Source: Sedimenticola_A sp040506425
Lineage (GTDB): Bacteria > Pseudomonadota > Gammaproteobacteria > Chromatiales > Chromatiaceae
Assembly: GCA_965224515.1 (NCBI GenBank)
Contig: OZ245051.1
Span: 1,922,001 to 1,986,000, forward strand
DNA: 64,000 bases
Direction of reading: 5' to 3'
Of this stretch, positions 8,544 through 17,406 are shown piece after piece. Positions within the stretch are counted from its first letter, which is position 1, and each line of letters starts with the position of its first letter. Under the pieces are notes generated by a model, which was given only the letters and a program-made list of their open reading frames with translations, was not told the origin of the DNA and did not search any database. The translations under genes were made by a program, and so were the position numbers.

Positions 8544-9890
8544 TTATGAACTGCCTTTTTTGGAGCGTGGCAGGTCGAACCGCTGACGTCGTTCCCATAG
8601 GGCCTTGCGGCTGATACCGAGTCGTTTCGCCAGTTCGGTTTCTGTCATGCTGTCCTGATTTTCCAGCACGAACTGCCGGAAATAATCTTCAAGGGAGAGC
8701 TCTCCTTTTTCAAGGGTGGCTTTTCCGCGCTGCTCATCACCGGCATCGATTGCCAGCAACTCGGGAGTAATGGTATCTCCGTCACAGAGGATCACAGCCC
8801 GTTCCATGGTGTTTTCCAGTTCGCGGACGTTGCCGGGCCAGTCGTAGCGTTTAACCAAATCAAGTGCATCGGGACTCATCACCACCGGTGGACGGTTGAA
8901 TTTGGTCCGGGCCTTGTCAAGCAGCACTTTGGCCAGGTCGATAATGTCTTCACCCCGGTCTCGCAGGGGAGGCAGTGTCAGTTCCACTACCCTGAGGCGG
9001 AAGTAGAGGTCGCTGCGGAATCCGCCTTCCTGGACCCGCTGTTTGAGATCCCGGTGGGTGGCTGCAATCAACCTGATATCAGCGTTTCGGGACTGTTCCG
9101 AACCAACCCTGCGGATCTCTCCATTCTGCAACACCCTGAGCAGTCGTGCCTGGGCGGCAACCGGCAACTCCCCTATCTCGTCCAGAAATAGGGTGCCGCC
9201 GTCAGCGGCTTCAACCAGGCCTGTTCTGGCAGAGTCTGCCCCTGTAAAGGCGCCTTTTTCATGACCGAAGAGTTCAGACTCGATCAGGGTTTCCGGAATG
9301 GCGGCGCAGTTGACAGTGATGATTGGGGCTTCGTTGCGCAAGCTCTGTTCGTGCAGGGCGCGGGCAACCAGTTCCTTGCCGGTTCCCGACTCTCCGAGGA
9401 TCAATACGGTGGTGTCCGTCGGTGCGACTTTGGCCACCCGGCGGCAGACCTCCTGCATGGCAACGCAACTGCCTATCATGCCGTCAACGGGGTACTCCTT
9501 TTCAAGATCGGACTTGAGCGCTTCGTTCTGACGCTCGATCTTGCCCTGCTTGAGGGTTCGCTCCACCAGCATCAGCAGTTCATCATGGTCGAAGGGCTTT
9601 GCGATATAGTCGACAGCCCCCTTTTTCATCGACTCCACCGCGGAGCGCACACTGGCGTAGCTGGTCATGATCAGTACCGGGACGCCGGGAGCCTTTTCGA
9701 TCACCTCGGTCCCTGCCATGCCGGGGAGTCGGACATCACTGAGAATGAGACTGAAATTGCCAAGGTCGTAGGATGATTCTGCCTCCTCCACAGAGCCGGC
9801 CTCTGCCACCTGGTAACCTTTGCGTTCCAGCAGGCGCTTGACCGCGCTACGGATGACCTCTTCGTCTTCAATGATCAGGATGTTATTCAT
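8544..9890 (-). CDS. cbrB: CbrB-like sigma-54-dependent response regulator
   Basis: A 448-residue NtrC-family activator. The receiver domain (1-115) has the acidic pocket and phospho-acceptor D52 in LSDVRLPG. The AAA+ domain (about 140-375) has GESGTGKE (Walker A), the GAFTGA loop that contacts sigma-54, and GGTLFLDEIGE (Walker B). A Fis-type helix-turn-helix ends the protein in LGISRKALWERRQR, a tail I associate with Pseudomonas CbrB. Phosphorylated by the adjacent kinase, it would open sigma-54 promoters, most plausibly those of the nearby symporters. Its ATG overlaps the kinase gene by eight bases, so the two are co-translated. Assignment to the family is firm; CbrB orthology is likely but not proven. 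Confidence 0.88.
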   Translation of the reverse strand: MNNILIIEDEEVIRSAVKRLLERKGYQVAEAGSVEEAESSYDLGNFSLILSDVRLPGMAGTEVIEKAPGVPVLIMTSYASVRSAVESMKKGAVDYIAKPFDHDELLMLVERTLKQGKIERQNEALKSDLEKEYPVDGMIGSCVAMQEVCRRVAKVAPTDTTVLILGESGTGKELVARALHEQSLRNEAPIITVNCAAIPETLIESELFGHEKGAFTGADSARTGLVEAADGGTLFLDEIGELPVAAQARLLRVLQNGEIRRVGSEQSRNADIRLIAATHRDLKQRVQEGGFRSDLYFRLRVVELTLPPLRDRGEDIIDLAKVLLDKARTKFNRPPVVMSPDALDLVKRYDWPGNVRELENTMERAVILCDGDTITPELLAIDAGDEQRGKATLEKGELSLEDYFRQFVLENQDSMTETELAKRLGISRKALWERRQRFDLPRSKKGSS

Positions 9891-12837
9891 TTGTCTGTTG
9901 GTCCGAGTGTTGCGGTAGTTTGATCACCACCCGGGTGCCGATTTCCGGCACCGAGTCGATATCGATATGTCCGTTATGTTCCTGGATGATTTTATACACC
10001 ATGGGCAGGCCAAGTCCGGTGCCCTCGCCAGGTGCCTTGGTGGTGAAGAAGGGTTCGAAAACCTCTTCCAGGGCCTCTTCCGGAATGCCTGCTCCCTGGT
10101 CCATCACTTCAAGCTGGATCTGTCCTCTCTCTTCAAACGCCAGGATTTCAACCCTGTCCCCGGTTTTTGACGCGTCGCAGGCATTGGTCAGAAGATTTAC
10201 CATGACCTGTGAGAGGCGCTGGCGGTCTCCAATAAGTGTCAAGCTGTCCGGACAGTTGTTCCCGCACTCAACATGCTTGCCTGAGCGGGTCAGTCTTACC
10301 AGCTGAATCGCCTCTTCGATAATGTCGTTGAGGGCGAAGGTTTCGTAGTTGCCGCCAACACTGCCACTTCGGCTGAAACTCATCAGTGACTGGACAATGC
10401 TGCTGATGCGCCGTGTCTGTTGCAGAATTGACAGAATGCTCTCGCTTACCAGTTCAGGGTCTTTCTCATCCCGCATGTTCTGGGCCAGGGATGCGATGCC
10501 CGTGACAGGGTTGCCTATCTCGTGGGCGACACCGGCGGCCAGGCGCCCAACGGAGGCCAGGCGGTCGCTGTGTGCCAGTTCCGCCTCCAGGGTTTCAAGA
10601 TCGGTGAGATCCTCAAGCAGCATTACCAGGCCTGCTCTTTCCCCAGGGCCATGGCGTGTAAGATCCGGGTCGGGAATACTCGCCTTGTGCAGGTTGTAGA
10701 AGCGGGCCCTGCCTGCCAGTGCAATCTCCATGTGATGAATGTGTTCGTCTTTTGCCAGGGCAAAACCTGCAAGCAACTCACCCCAGGGTTTGGGCAGGTT
10801 GTTGAGTTTCCGCCCCACCACCTCTTTGCTGGGAACCCCGCTCATCAGCTCCATGGCCAGGTTCCAGATGACCACGGTGTGATCGGGGGCGACGGCGCAG
10901 ACTCCCAGGGGCAGATCCAGCAGGATCTGGCGATGATAGCGGCGCAGGGTGTCCAGGTCTGCGTTGACACCGCGCAGCTGGCTGCGGGACTTCTCAAGCC
11001 GCTCTTCCATGTAACGGATAGAGTCGGCAAGGGCGGTTTTTGCCTCGTTGTCCATCTGCAGCTGCTGGCTGATGATCATGTGAGCCATGTGGGGTCCGAC
11101 CAGGCCGGACAGGTTGCGCTCGATACGGTCGCGCAGACGTTTCAGTTCCCTGGGGCGTGTCTCGTTGGGGTCCAGGGCCAGGTCCTGCAGGGCCTGGCTC
11201 ACCTCTTGCCGTGCCGCCTCCTTGCCCAACAGCCCGGCCAATCCCTCGGTAAACTGGCTGGGGGATCCTGCTGCAACCACGCCGCTGAGAGGTACGGGCA
11301 TGGTTGCGTCGCTACGGCAGGCAAGTGCGGCCTCTCTCTCCTCCGGTGATTGCCGGGTGAATATTGAGACCAGGACAAACAGCAGAGTGTTGAAGGTCAG
11401 GGACCAGAAGGTTGAAAACTCCCAGTGATCCAGCCCTGATATTTCCCGCAGGTAAGAGAGATCAATCTCGGTGGTGATCAACCCCGAGGTTTCAAGCAAG
11501 GGGAGAAGCAGGGTGACTGACCAGACCGTGATGCCTGCGAGCAGGCCGCTTATGAATCCGAGCCGGGTTGCACGTTGCCAGTAGAGTACGCCTACGATGC
11601 CCGGCATAAACTGGGCTACAGCTACGAATGATATGAGTCCGAGTTGCACCAGCCCCTGGTTGTGTTCAAGCAGCTCGTAGAATATGAAGCCGGCAAAAAT
11701 GATAATCCCGATGAGCAGCCTTCTGCCCCACAAAAGCCAGCGGTAGATATCAACCTTGGGGTCGGGGTAGCTGGCAGGCAGCAGCAGGTGGTTGAGACAC
11801 ATGGAAGAGAGTGCCAGGGTCGAGACTATAACCATGGCGCTGGCGGCTGAAACACCACCGATAAAGGCCAGCAGGGGCATCCAGTCAGGGCCCTTGGCCA
11901 GGGTGATTCCCAGTACGTAATAGTCAGCATCCATATCCAGCTGCAGGTAGTTTCCCGCCCACAGAATGGGGGGGATGGCCAGGTTGAGCAGCAGAAGCAG
12001 CAGGGGGAAGGCCCAGCTTGCGACATTCAGTGATTTGAAAGAGTTGTTTTCGGTGAATGTCATGTGAAACTGGCGCGGCAGAAGAAATGCGGCGCAGAAT
12101 GAGAGGAACAGCAGCGTGGCCCAGGGGCCTTCACGTACCGGCTCGTAGAGTGCCTGGGTGGCCTCTGGGTGTTTGTTGAGCCATTGGGTCAGTTCTCCCG
12201 GGCCTGAAAATACCCCGAACAGTGCAAAAGCTCCCACCAGCAGAAGGGCGATCACTTTTACCAGGGACTCAAAGGCGATGGCCGCAACCAGTCCGCGGTG
12301 TTTCTCACGGGGCGAGATATGGCGTGCACCGAACAGAATCGAGAAGAGGGTCAGCATGGCGCAGAAGCCCAGGGCCAGCGAGCTGGGTGCGGCTTCCGTG
12401 GTCAATACCTGGATCGAGGAGGTGACGGCCCGAATCTGCAGGGCGATATAGGGTAGGGAGCCAACCAGCATGAAGAGTGTGACCAGCACGCCTGCCAGCT
12501 GGCTGCGGAAACGAAATGCCAGCAGGTCTGCCAATGAGATCAGCTGGTAGTCCCTGGTCAGGCGCAGCAGTGGCCGGAGCAGAAAGGGGCTGAACAGAAA
12601 CGCTATGGTGACACCAAGATATACGGTAAGAAACTGGTAGCCCTCACGCTCGGCAAAACCCACGCTGCCGTAGTAGCTCCAGGATGTTGCGTAGACTCCT
12701 AACGAGAGCACGTAGACTAGTGGATTGGCCGTCCAGCGTTCGGATATCAGGCCGCTGTCCGTTATATAGGCTACGAAAAAGAGAATGATCAGGTAGATGA
12801 TACTGGCCCCGAACAGGACCTGGAGTTCATAAGTCAT
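9883..12837 (-). CDS. cbrA: CbrA-like hybrid sensor kinase: SSS transporter domain fused to PAS and histidine kinase
   Basis: A 984-residue inner-membrane sensor. The first 480 residues form an SSS-transporter-like domain with about 13 helices. There follow a linker, a coiled segment, a PAS domain (about 625-745) and a kinase core. H772 lies in a GVAHEIGNP H-box, the N-box is near 881, and the G2 box is GTGLGLPMVYK. Such proteins link solute transport or occupancy to phosphorylation of a partner regulator, here the co-translated CbrB-like protein. ATG at 12837 is preferred over one ten codons upstream because it overlaps the end of the small upstream membrane gene, the arrangement known for cbrX-cbrA in Pseudomonas. 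Transport competence of the N-terminal domain cannot be judged from sequence. Confidence 0.88.
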   Translation of the reverse strand: MTYELQVLFGASIIYLIILFFVAYITDSGLISERWTANPLVYVLSLGVYATSWSYYGSVGFAEREGYQFLTVYLGVTIAFLFSPFLLRPLLRLTRDYQLISLADLLAFRFRSQLAGVLVTLFMLVGSLPYIALQIRAVTSSIQVLTTEAAPSSLALGFCAMLTLFSILFGARHISPREKHRGLVAAIAFESLVKVIALLLVGAFALFGVFSGPGELTQWLNKHPEATQALYEPVREGPWATLLFLSFCAAFLLPRQFHMTFTENNSFKSLNVASWAFPLLLLLLNLAIPPILWAGNYLQLDMDADYYVLGITLAKGPDWMPLLAFIGGVSAASAMVIVSTLALSSMCLNHLLLPASYPDPKVDIYRWLLWGRRLLIGIIIFAGFIFYELLEHNQGLVQLGLISFVAVAQFMPGIVGVLYWQRATRLGFISGLLAGITVWSVTLLLPLLETSGLITTEIDLSYLREISGLDHWEFSTFWSLTFNTLLFVLVSIFTRQSPEEREAALACRSDATMPVPLSGVVAAGSPSQFTEGLAGLLGKEAARQEVSQALQDLALDPNETRPRELKRLRDRIERNLSGLVGPHMAHMIISQQLQMDNEAKTALADSIRYMEERLEKSRSQLRGVNADLDTLRRYHRQILLDLPLGVCAVAPDHTVVIWNLAMELMSGVPSKEVVGRKLNNLPKPWGELLAGFALAKDEHIHHMEIALAGRARFYNLHKASIPDPDLTRHGPGERAGLVMLLEDLTDLETLEAELAHSDRLASVGRLAAGVAHEIGNPVTGIASLAQNMRDEKDPELVSESILSILQQTRRISSIVQSLMSFSRSGSVGGNYETFALNDIIEEAIQLVRLTRSGKHVECGNNCPDSLTLIGDRQRLSQVMVNLLTNACDASKTGDRVEILAFEERGQIQLEVMDQGAGIPEEALEEVFEPFFTTKAPGEGTGLGLPMVYKIIQEHNGHIDIDSVPEIGTRVVIKLPQHSDQQTNE

Positions 12838-13027
12838 GGCGACTGTGGTGGTGGCTGAGCCAGGCACCGATCAGAATGATGAAGAGCCAGAGGAGATAGG
12901 GCAGGAACCAGGGGCTGTGATTGGATGCCCATAACATGGTAAATGGTGAAGCAAACAGAAAAAGCGCCAGCAGGATCAGCAGGATGGTATGTTCTCGCTG
13001 GTGTTCAGGACCTGTTTGTTTGATCAT
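12827..13027 (-). CDS. Small two-TM protein upstream of the sensor kinase (CbrX-like)
   Basis: A 66-residue protein with two hydrophobic segments (about 14-33 and 39-56) and a His/Arg-rich tail. Its stop codon lies inside the kinase gene, an 11-base overlap, implying translational coupling. In Pseudomonas a small membrane protein, CbrX, stands in this position and couples to cbrA translation; I infer the same relationship from position, size and topology, not from a sequence match. The ribosome site is weak. Confidence 0.7.
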   Translation of the reverse strand: MIKQTGPEHQREHTILLILLALFLFASPFTMLWASNHSPWFLPYLLWLFIILIGAWLSHHHSRHDL

Positions 13028-13070
13028 TTTGGGTCAGTGCTGGTATCTGCGGTGTGCTGTTAGGCCCTAG

Positions 13071-13096
13071 GGTAACAACTGTTACCTTATGTAACA
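13071..13096. promoter_or_regulatory. Tandem GTTAC palindromes upstream of the CbrX-CbrA-CbrB operon
   Basis: Two overlapping inverted repeats share their central arm: GGTAACAACTGTTACC (13071-13086), then TGTTACCTTATGTAACA (13080-13096). They lie 44 bases upstream of the small gene's start and about 210 bases upstream of the divergent DUF6394 gene. No sigma-54 promoter could be placed between them and the start, so autoregulation is inferred only from motif identity. The rest of the 279-base gap shows no gene. Confidence 0.6.
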
Positions 13097-13306
13097 ATAC
13101 CCCGGTCTGCCTGTTGTATGGCCTCGATCGTGGCGGGGTTCTGCTCTGATCTGCGAAAAGATTTCTGGCGGTATTGTCTATTGAGGGTATTATTTCCCCT
13201 GGGCAGGGAAGTTGTGCAGTATCCCTGCTATCGGAAAACAACAATAAAGGCTGCGACGGCGGCCTGGCGGGAGAGTCCTCCCGTGAGTCAGGCATAGGAG
13301 TTTTAG

Positions 13307-13690
13307 ATGAATCCTGAGAAAGTGGTTTTTGGCTTTTTTATTGTTCTGGCCCTGACCCTCAATTTCGGTTTTTTTGTCGGTGAGATAGACAACCCGGCGC
13401 ACCATCATGTTTACGAGCTGTTCGCCGTGGTGGTGGTGAACCTGATTGCGACCATTTTGAAGTTCGGGGATCGAACACAGATGGGCGCAGTACTGCTCGC
13501 GACCAGCCTGGTCGCGCTGTTGCAGCTTTTTGCAGCCGCCCTGGTCTGGGGGGTGGTGGTGCATGTGACCGGCAGTGGGCTGACCCCCGTGGCCACGGCA
13601 AGCATTGTCTCGCTCTCCGGGGGCGCCATGCTGGCCAATGTCATCTCAGTGGTGCTGCTGGTCATTGAGACGGTGATGCTGCGTCGTTGA
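13307..13690 (+). CDS. DUF6394-type small membrane protein
   Basis: A 127-residue protein with about four hydrophobic helices (8-26, 38-53, 61-82, 100-122) and almost no soluble part. I recognise it as the DUF6394 kind of protein that commonly precedes a TrkA-domain potassium channel gene, as it does here (23-base gap). The conserved EIDNPAHHHVYELFAVV stretch carries several His and acidic residues at a membrane edge. It may be an accessory of the channel; this is inference from synteny. The start has a GGAG ribosome site (13297-13300). Confidence 0.75.
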   Translation: MNPEKVVFGFFIVLALTLNFGFFVGEIDNPAHHHVYELFAVVVVNLIATILKFGDRTQMGAVLLATSLVALLQLFAAALVWGVVVHVTGSGLTPVATASIVSLSGGAMLANVISVVLLVIETVMLRR

Positions 13691-13713
13691 TGGCATAGTG
13701 TTAACAGACCCTA

Positions 13714-15450
13714 ATGAATAACATCATATTCATTGTCATGCGGCGGATGCGCCGCCCGGTGTTGACGCTGGTGCTCACCTATTCGATAGCGGTGCTGGGG
13801 CTTGTGCTCATTCCGGGACAGGACCCCCAGGGCAATACCTGGTACATGGATTTCTTCCATGCCTTCTATTTCGTCAGCTTCATGGCCACCACCATCGGCT
13901 TTGGCGAGATCCCATACGAGTTCACCGATGCCCAGCGCATGTGGGTTACATTTTCACTTTATGCGACCGTGGTGGTCTGGATCTACGCCATTGGTACACT
14001 ACTGGCCCTTGTTCAGGACAAAAGCTTTCAGCAGGCGATGAAGGAGCGGCGTTTTTCACGTCGTATCCGCAACCTGTGTGAACCTTTTTTCCTGGTCTGT
14101 GGTTACGGCGAGACCGGCAGCGCACTGGTGCGGGCGTTGACCGAGCGTGATCAGCATGTGGTTGTGATTGATATCAATCAGGACCGGATCAGCGAACTGA
14201 GACTTGAGAACCTGCGTCAGTACGTGCCTGCCCTGCATGGTGATGCCCGCCGACCGATTCATCTGCTGGAGGCCGGCTTGGAACACCCCTTGTGTGAAGG
14301 CGTGGTCGCTCTGACCAATTTCAACGAGGCCAATCTCAAAATTGCACTGACCAGTAAACTGCTGCACCCGGATATCAAGGTGATCTGCCGTGCGGATTCC
14401 CATGATGTGGAAGCCAACATGAGCTCGTTCGGCACCGACTACATCATCGATCCCTACGATACTTTCGGAAATCACCTGGCGACCGCCATGCAGGCGCCTG
14501 GGCTCTACCTGTTGCACGAGTGGCTTACCGGCATCAGGGAGCAGGAACTGAGTGATCCGATCTATCCCCCCGCCAAGGGGATCTGGATCATCTGCGGTTA
14601 CGGGCGTTTTGGCCGGGCGGTCTACAGGCGTCTCAAGGCGGAGGGGGTCGATCCTGTGGTGATCGAGGCAACCCCGGATCAAACAGGGACGCCGGAAGAG
14701 GGTTGTATTGTCGGCAGGGGTACCGAGGCCGAGACCCTGGAGGAAGCGGGTATACAGCGGGCTGTGGGGCTGGTTGCCGGTACAGATGACGACACCAATA
14801 ACCTCTCCATCATCATGACGGCAAAGGAGCTGAATTCAGACCTGTTTTTTGTTGCCCGGCAGACACATCATGATAACCAGCGCATATTCGATGCAGTGGA
14901 TGCCAATATTGTGATGCATCCCAGTTTTATCATTGCAAACAAGGTGCGGGTATTGCTGGGCACGCCGTTGCTCTACGAATTCATGAGTCTCGCCATGTAC
15001 GAAAACGATGGATGGGCCTGCGAATTGATCAGCAGGGTTGGTGCCCTGGTCAATGACCAGGTGCCGGAGGTATGGGAAGTCGAGCTGTCGGAGGATGATG
15101 CGGGGGCGGTGTTGTCTGCTTCGTCATCTGGCCAGGCGGTCAATTTCGGTCATCTCATCACCGACCCAAGGGATAGGGAGCGTGTCTTGCCCTGCATTCC
15201 CCTGTTGCTGATGCGGGACAACACGAGGTATATGCTGCCGGATGAAGAGATGTTGATCAAAGAGGGCGACAAGCTGCTGCTTTGTGGTCGCGGTTCAGCC
15301 CGTTCAAACATGGAGTGGACCCTCAGAAATGAGAATGTTCTGAATTACACACTCACCGGCGAGACCAAATCCCAGGGCTGGGTTTGGCGCATGCTTCAGG
15401 GTGCGGTTGCAAAAGAGAGTGAAGTGGTCGAGAAGGAGCGAGAGATTTGA
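13714..15450 (+). CDS. Potassium channel with tandem RCK/TrkA regulatory domains
   Basis: A 578-residue channel subunit. The N-terminal part is a two-helix ion channel (about 15-100) whose pore loop carries ATTIGFGEIPY, a TIGFGE variant of the TVGYG selectivity filter. Two Rossmann-type RCK domains follow, starting at FLVCGYGETGS (about 128) and WIICGYGRFGR (about 292); each has the glycine pattern for NAD(H) or nucleotide binding. A TrkA-C-like segment lies near the end (LIKEGDKLLLCGRG). It would gate potassium flux in response to cytoplasmic ligands. The gene sits between DUF6394 and an MscS-type channel, suggesting a small ion-homeostasis group. Confidence 0.87.
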   Translation: MNNIIFIVMRRMRRPVLTLVLTYSIAVLGLVLIPGQDPQGNTWYMDFFHAFYFVSFMATTIGFGEIPYEFTDAQRMWVTFSLYATVVVWIYAIGTLLALVQDKSFQQAMKERRFSRRIRNLCEPFFLVCGYGETGSALVRALTERDQHVVVIDINQDRISELRLENLRQYVPALHGDARRPIHLLEAGLEHPLCEGVVALTNFNEANLKIALTSKLLHPDIKVICRADSHDVEANMSSFGTDYIIDPYDTFGNHLATAMQAPGLYLLHEWLTGIREQELSDPIYPPAKGIWIICGYGRFGRAVYRRLKAEGVDPVVIEATPDQTGTPEEGCIVGRGTEAETLEEAGIQRAVGLVAGTDDDTNNLSIIMTAKELNSDLFFVARQTHHDNQRIFDAVDANIVMHPSFIIANKVRVLLGTPLLYEFMSLAMYENDGWACELISRVGALVNDQVPEVWEVELSEDDAGAVLSASSSGQAVNFGHLITDPRDRERVLPCIPLLLMRDNTRYMLPDEEMLIKEGDKLLLCGRGSARSNMEWTLRNENVLNYTLTGETKSQGWVWRMLQGAVAKESEVVEKEREI

Positions 15451-15477
15451 CCAGGTTATGTGAGGATGTGAATTACT

Positions 15478-16563
15478 GTGGATAATCTGCAAGATGTCAT
15501 CTCGGGTGTGTTCCTGACTCTTTCTCCCGTCGATATGGCCCTGGTCATAGTTAATGGGTTGTTGCTTGTTTTTTCACGCCCCATAGTCAGCAGGTTCTCC
15601 CATGCTGAGGGAGAAAGGAGCGCCCAGAGCAAGCGGCTTCATATATTCCGGGCAATCAACCTGTTGATGCTGCTGTTCGTGGTGTTCATTAATCTTCGCC
15701 ACCTGGCGGACCACTCATGGGCAACCAAGGGGATCATAGCCCTGCTGGTGATCTACCTGGGTTATCTCTTCTTCCATATATCTGACTACCTGATCAAAAA
15801 ACGCTTTGGACGTGAGCGCGAGATGAATGGGACGGTCTCGATTGCTGAGACCTACAACTCGAGGCTGCTGAGCCTGATCAGTGCGGTGTTCATCTTCACC
15901 GTCTGCCTTATCTCCATCGTCAGAATCCTCGGCTTCGACAGCCTGCTTGAAGCCGGTGGTGTTATCGGTTTTATCGGTGTCTTTCTGGCATTGACCCAGG
16001 GGTCCTGGGCGCCTGATATCATCAGCGGGCTGATTATTCTCAACAGCCGGCTTGTTGAAGAGGGTGATGTGGTTGAGTTCAATGACGGCAGCAAGGTCAT
16101 CGGGGTGGTGTTCAAGACCAAGGTGTTTCACACCGAGATTCTGAACCTGGTGAACAACCACCGCATCATGCTTCAGAACTCCAGGCTGCGTCAGCAGACC
16201 CTGCACAATCTTTCAAAATTTGCCTCGGCCAAGGGACTGCGGGAGAGACTTCAGTTCAAGATTGGCTATGATGTTCCCGAAACAAAGGTCCGGGAACTGT
16301 TTGATGCTGCATTTTCGATAGCCGCCGAGGATGCCGATATCGCTGTTGAACCCCATCCCCAGGTGGAGGTTCTGGCCGCAGATGCAGGAGACTACGCGGT
16401 TCTCTGGTCGGTTTATTACTACACCAAGGATGTCAGGCACATGTTGCGTACCCGTCAGCTCTTCCTTGGCCTGATACTGGCGCAGTCGGCAGAGATGGAT
16501 GTCAGTCTGGCAACACCCGTACTGCAGCATGTTGATGGTGCAGGCGTTGCACCTGTACTCTAG
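15478..16563 (+). CDS. MscS-family mechanosensitive channel
   Basis: A 361-residue membrane protein starting at GTG with a GAGGAT ribosome site, 27 bases after the potassium channel gene. Four N-terminal hydrophobic helices lead to a pore helix and the beta domain typical of MscS. The GGVIGFIGVFLALTQGSW segment is the glycine-rich pore-lining helix, followed by the VEEGDVVEFNDGSKVIGVV beta-barrel strand set and the NSRLRQQTLHNLS linker. Such channels release solutes during hypo-osmotic shock. The linkage to a potassium channel fits osmotic adaptation. Confidence 0.85.
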   Translation: MDNLQDVISGVFLTLSPVDMALVIVNGLLLVFSRPIVSRFSHAEGERSAQSKRLHIFRAINLLMLLFVVFINLRHLADHSWATKGIIALLVIYLGYLFFHISDYLIKKRFGREREMNGTVSIAETYNSRLLSLISAVFIFTVCLISIVRILGFDSLLEAGGVIGFIGVFLALTQGSWAPDIISGLIILNSRLVEEGDVVEFNDGSKVIGVVFKTKVFHTEILNLVNNHRIMLQNSRLRQQTLHNLSKFASAKGLRERLQFKIGYDVPETKVRELFDAAFSIAAEDADIAVEPHPQVEVLAADAGDYAVLWSVYYYTKDVRHMLRTRQLFLGLILAQSAEMDVSLATPVLQHVDGAGVAPVL

Positions 16564-16623
16564 CTACAGTCTGCAGCAAAGGCGCAGAACAAACCCACAG
16601 CCACTCACCCAGGAGATTGCATA

Positions 16624-17184
16624 ATGCACAGGCTACTTGAAAAACTGCACAAGGATCACACCAACCTTGAACAGGTCCTCTCCCTCCTGAGTGTTCAGCT
16701 GGATCATTTCTACGCGGGCCGAGAATCAAATTTCGATCTCAAGATCGAATTGATGGAGTACCTTGAGGCCTATGCCGACCAGGGGCATCATCCCCTGGAA
16801 AACCGGATATTCAGTATCGCGATGAAACGCTCTGATACGCATAGCGAACTGCTGCAACGACTGCAGTCCCAGCACGAAGGGCTTGGTCAATTGACCCGGA
16901 AATTCAGGCACTCTCTTGAGAACATACTCCAGGGTGGGGTAATGACCCGCGAGGAGTTGGAAGTTCAGGGGCGAGAATATATTGCATTACAGCGCCAGCA
17001 TCTGGACCTGGAAGAGAGCGAGGCCTTTCCCGCGATTGACGGATTGATGACGGATGAGGACTGGAAGCAGGTGGAGGATGGGATGCCAAGCTATGATGAC
17101 CCTGTTTTTGATGCCCCTGACAAGATCAGATTCCACAATCTGTTTGAGTACCTGAGCAGTTCTGAAGAGGCTGGGGAAGAATAA
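16624..17184 (+). CDS. Hemerythrin-like (HHE) domain protein
   Basis: A 186-residue, mostly helical cytoplasmic protein with the metal ligands of an HHE-type diiron site: H12, H55/H56 with E59 (GHHPLEN), H84 (SQHEG) and H126 with E130 (RQHLDLEE). Proteins of this type bind a non-heme diiron centre and have been tied to oxygen, nitric oxide or iron handling. The acidic C-terminal tail (from about 150) is outside the domain. It follows the MscS gene by 60 bases and may be co-transcribed, although the next gene has its own A+T-rich upstream region. Confidence 0.85.
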   Translation: MHRLLEKLHKDHTNLEQVLSLLSVQLDHFYAGRESNFDLKIELMEYLEAYADQGHHPLENRIFSIAMKRSDTHSELLQRLQSQHEGLGQLTRKFRHSLENILQGGVMTREELEVQGREYIALQRQHLDLEESEAFPAIDGLMTDEDWKQVEDGMPSYDDPVFDAPDKIRFHNLFEYLSSSEEAGEE

Positions 17185-17406
17185 AAAAATAGCTACATAT
17201 AAGTGTATCTGTATTTTATTAACTACCTGATTATACGAATAAAATACTTTATCTTTATAAGTCTAATGGGTATTGTATTGGCCATTGTTCGGTAACTGCC
17301 GTACAGAGAATAAAATCCGCTATCAGCAGCCTGCAGGTATAAAAATAACTAAGGGGCTGTGGCAAGCAATACATCACTTGAATATCTCCACAGGAGGCAG
17401 AGTACT

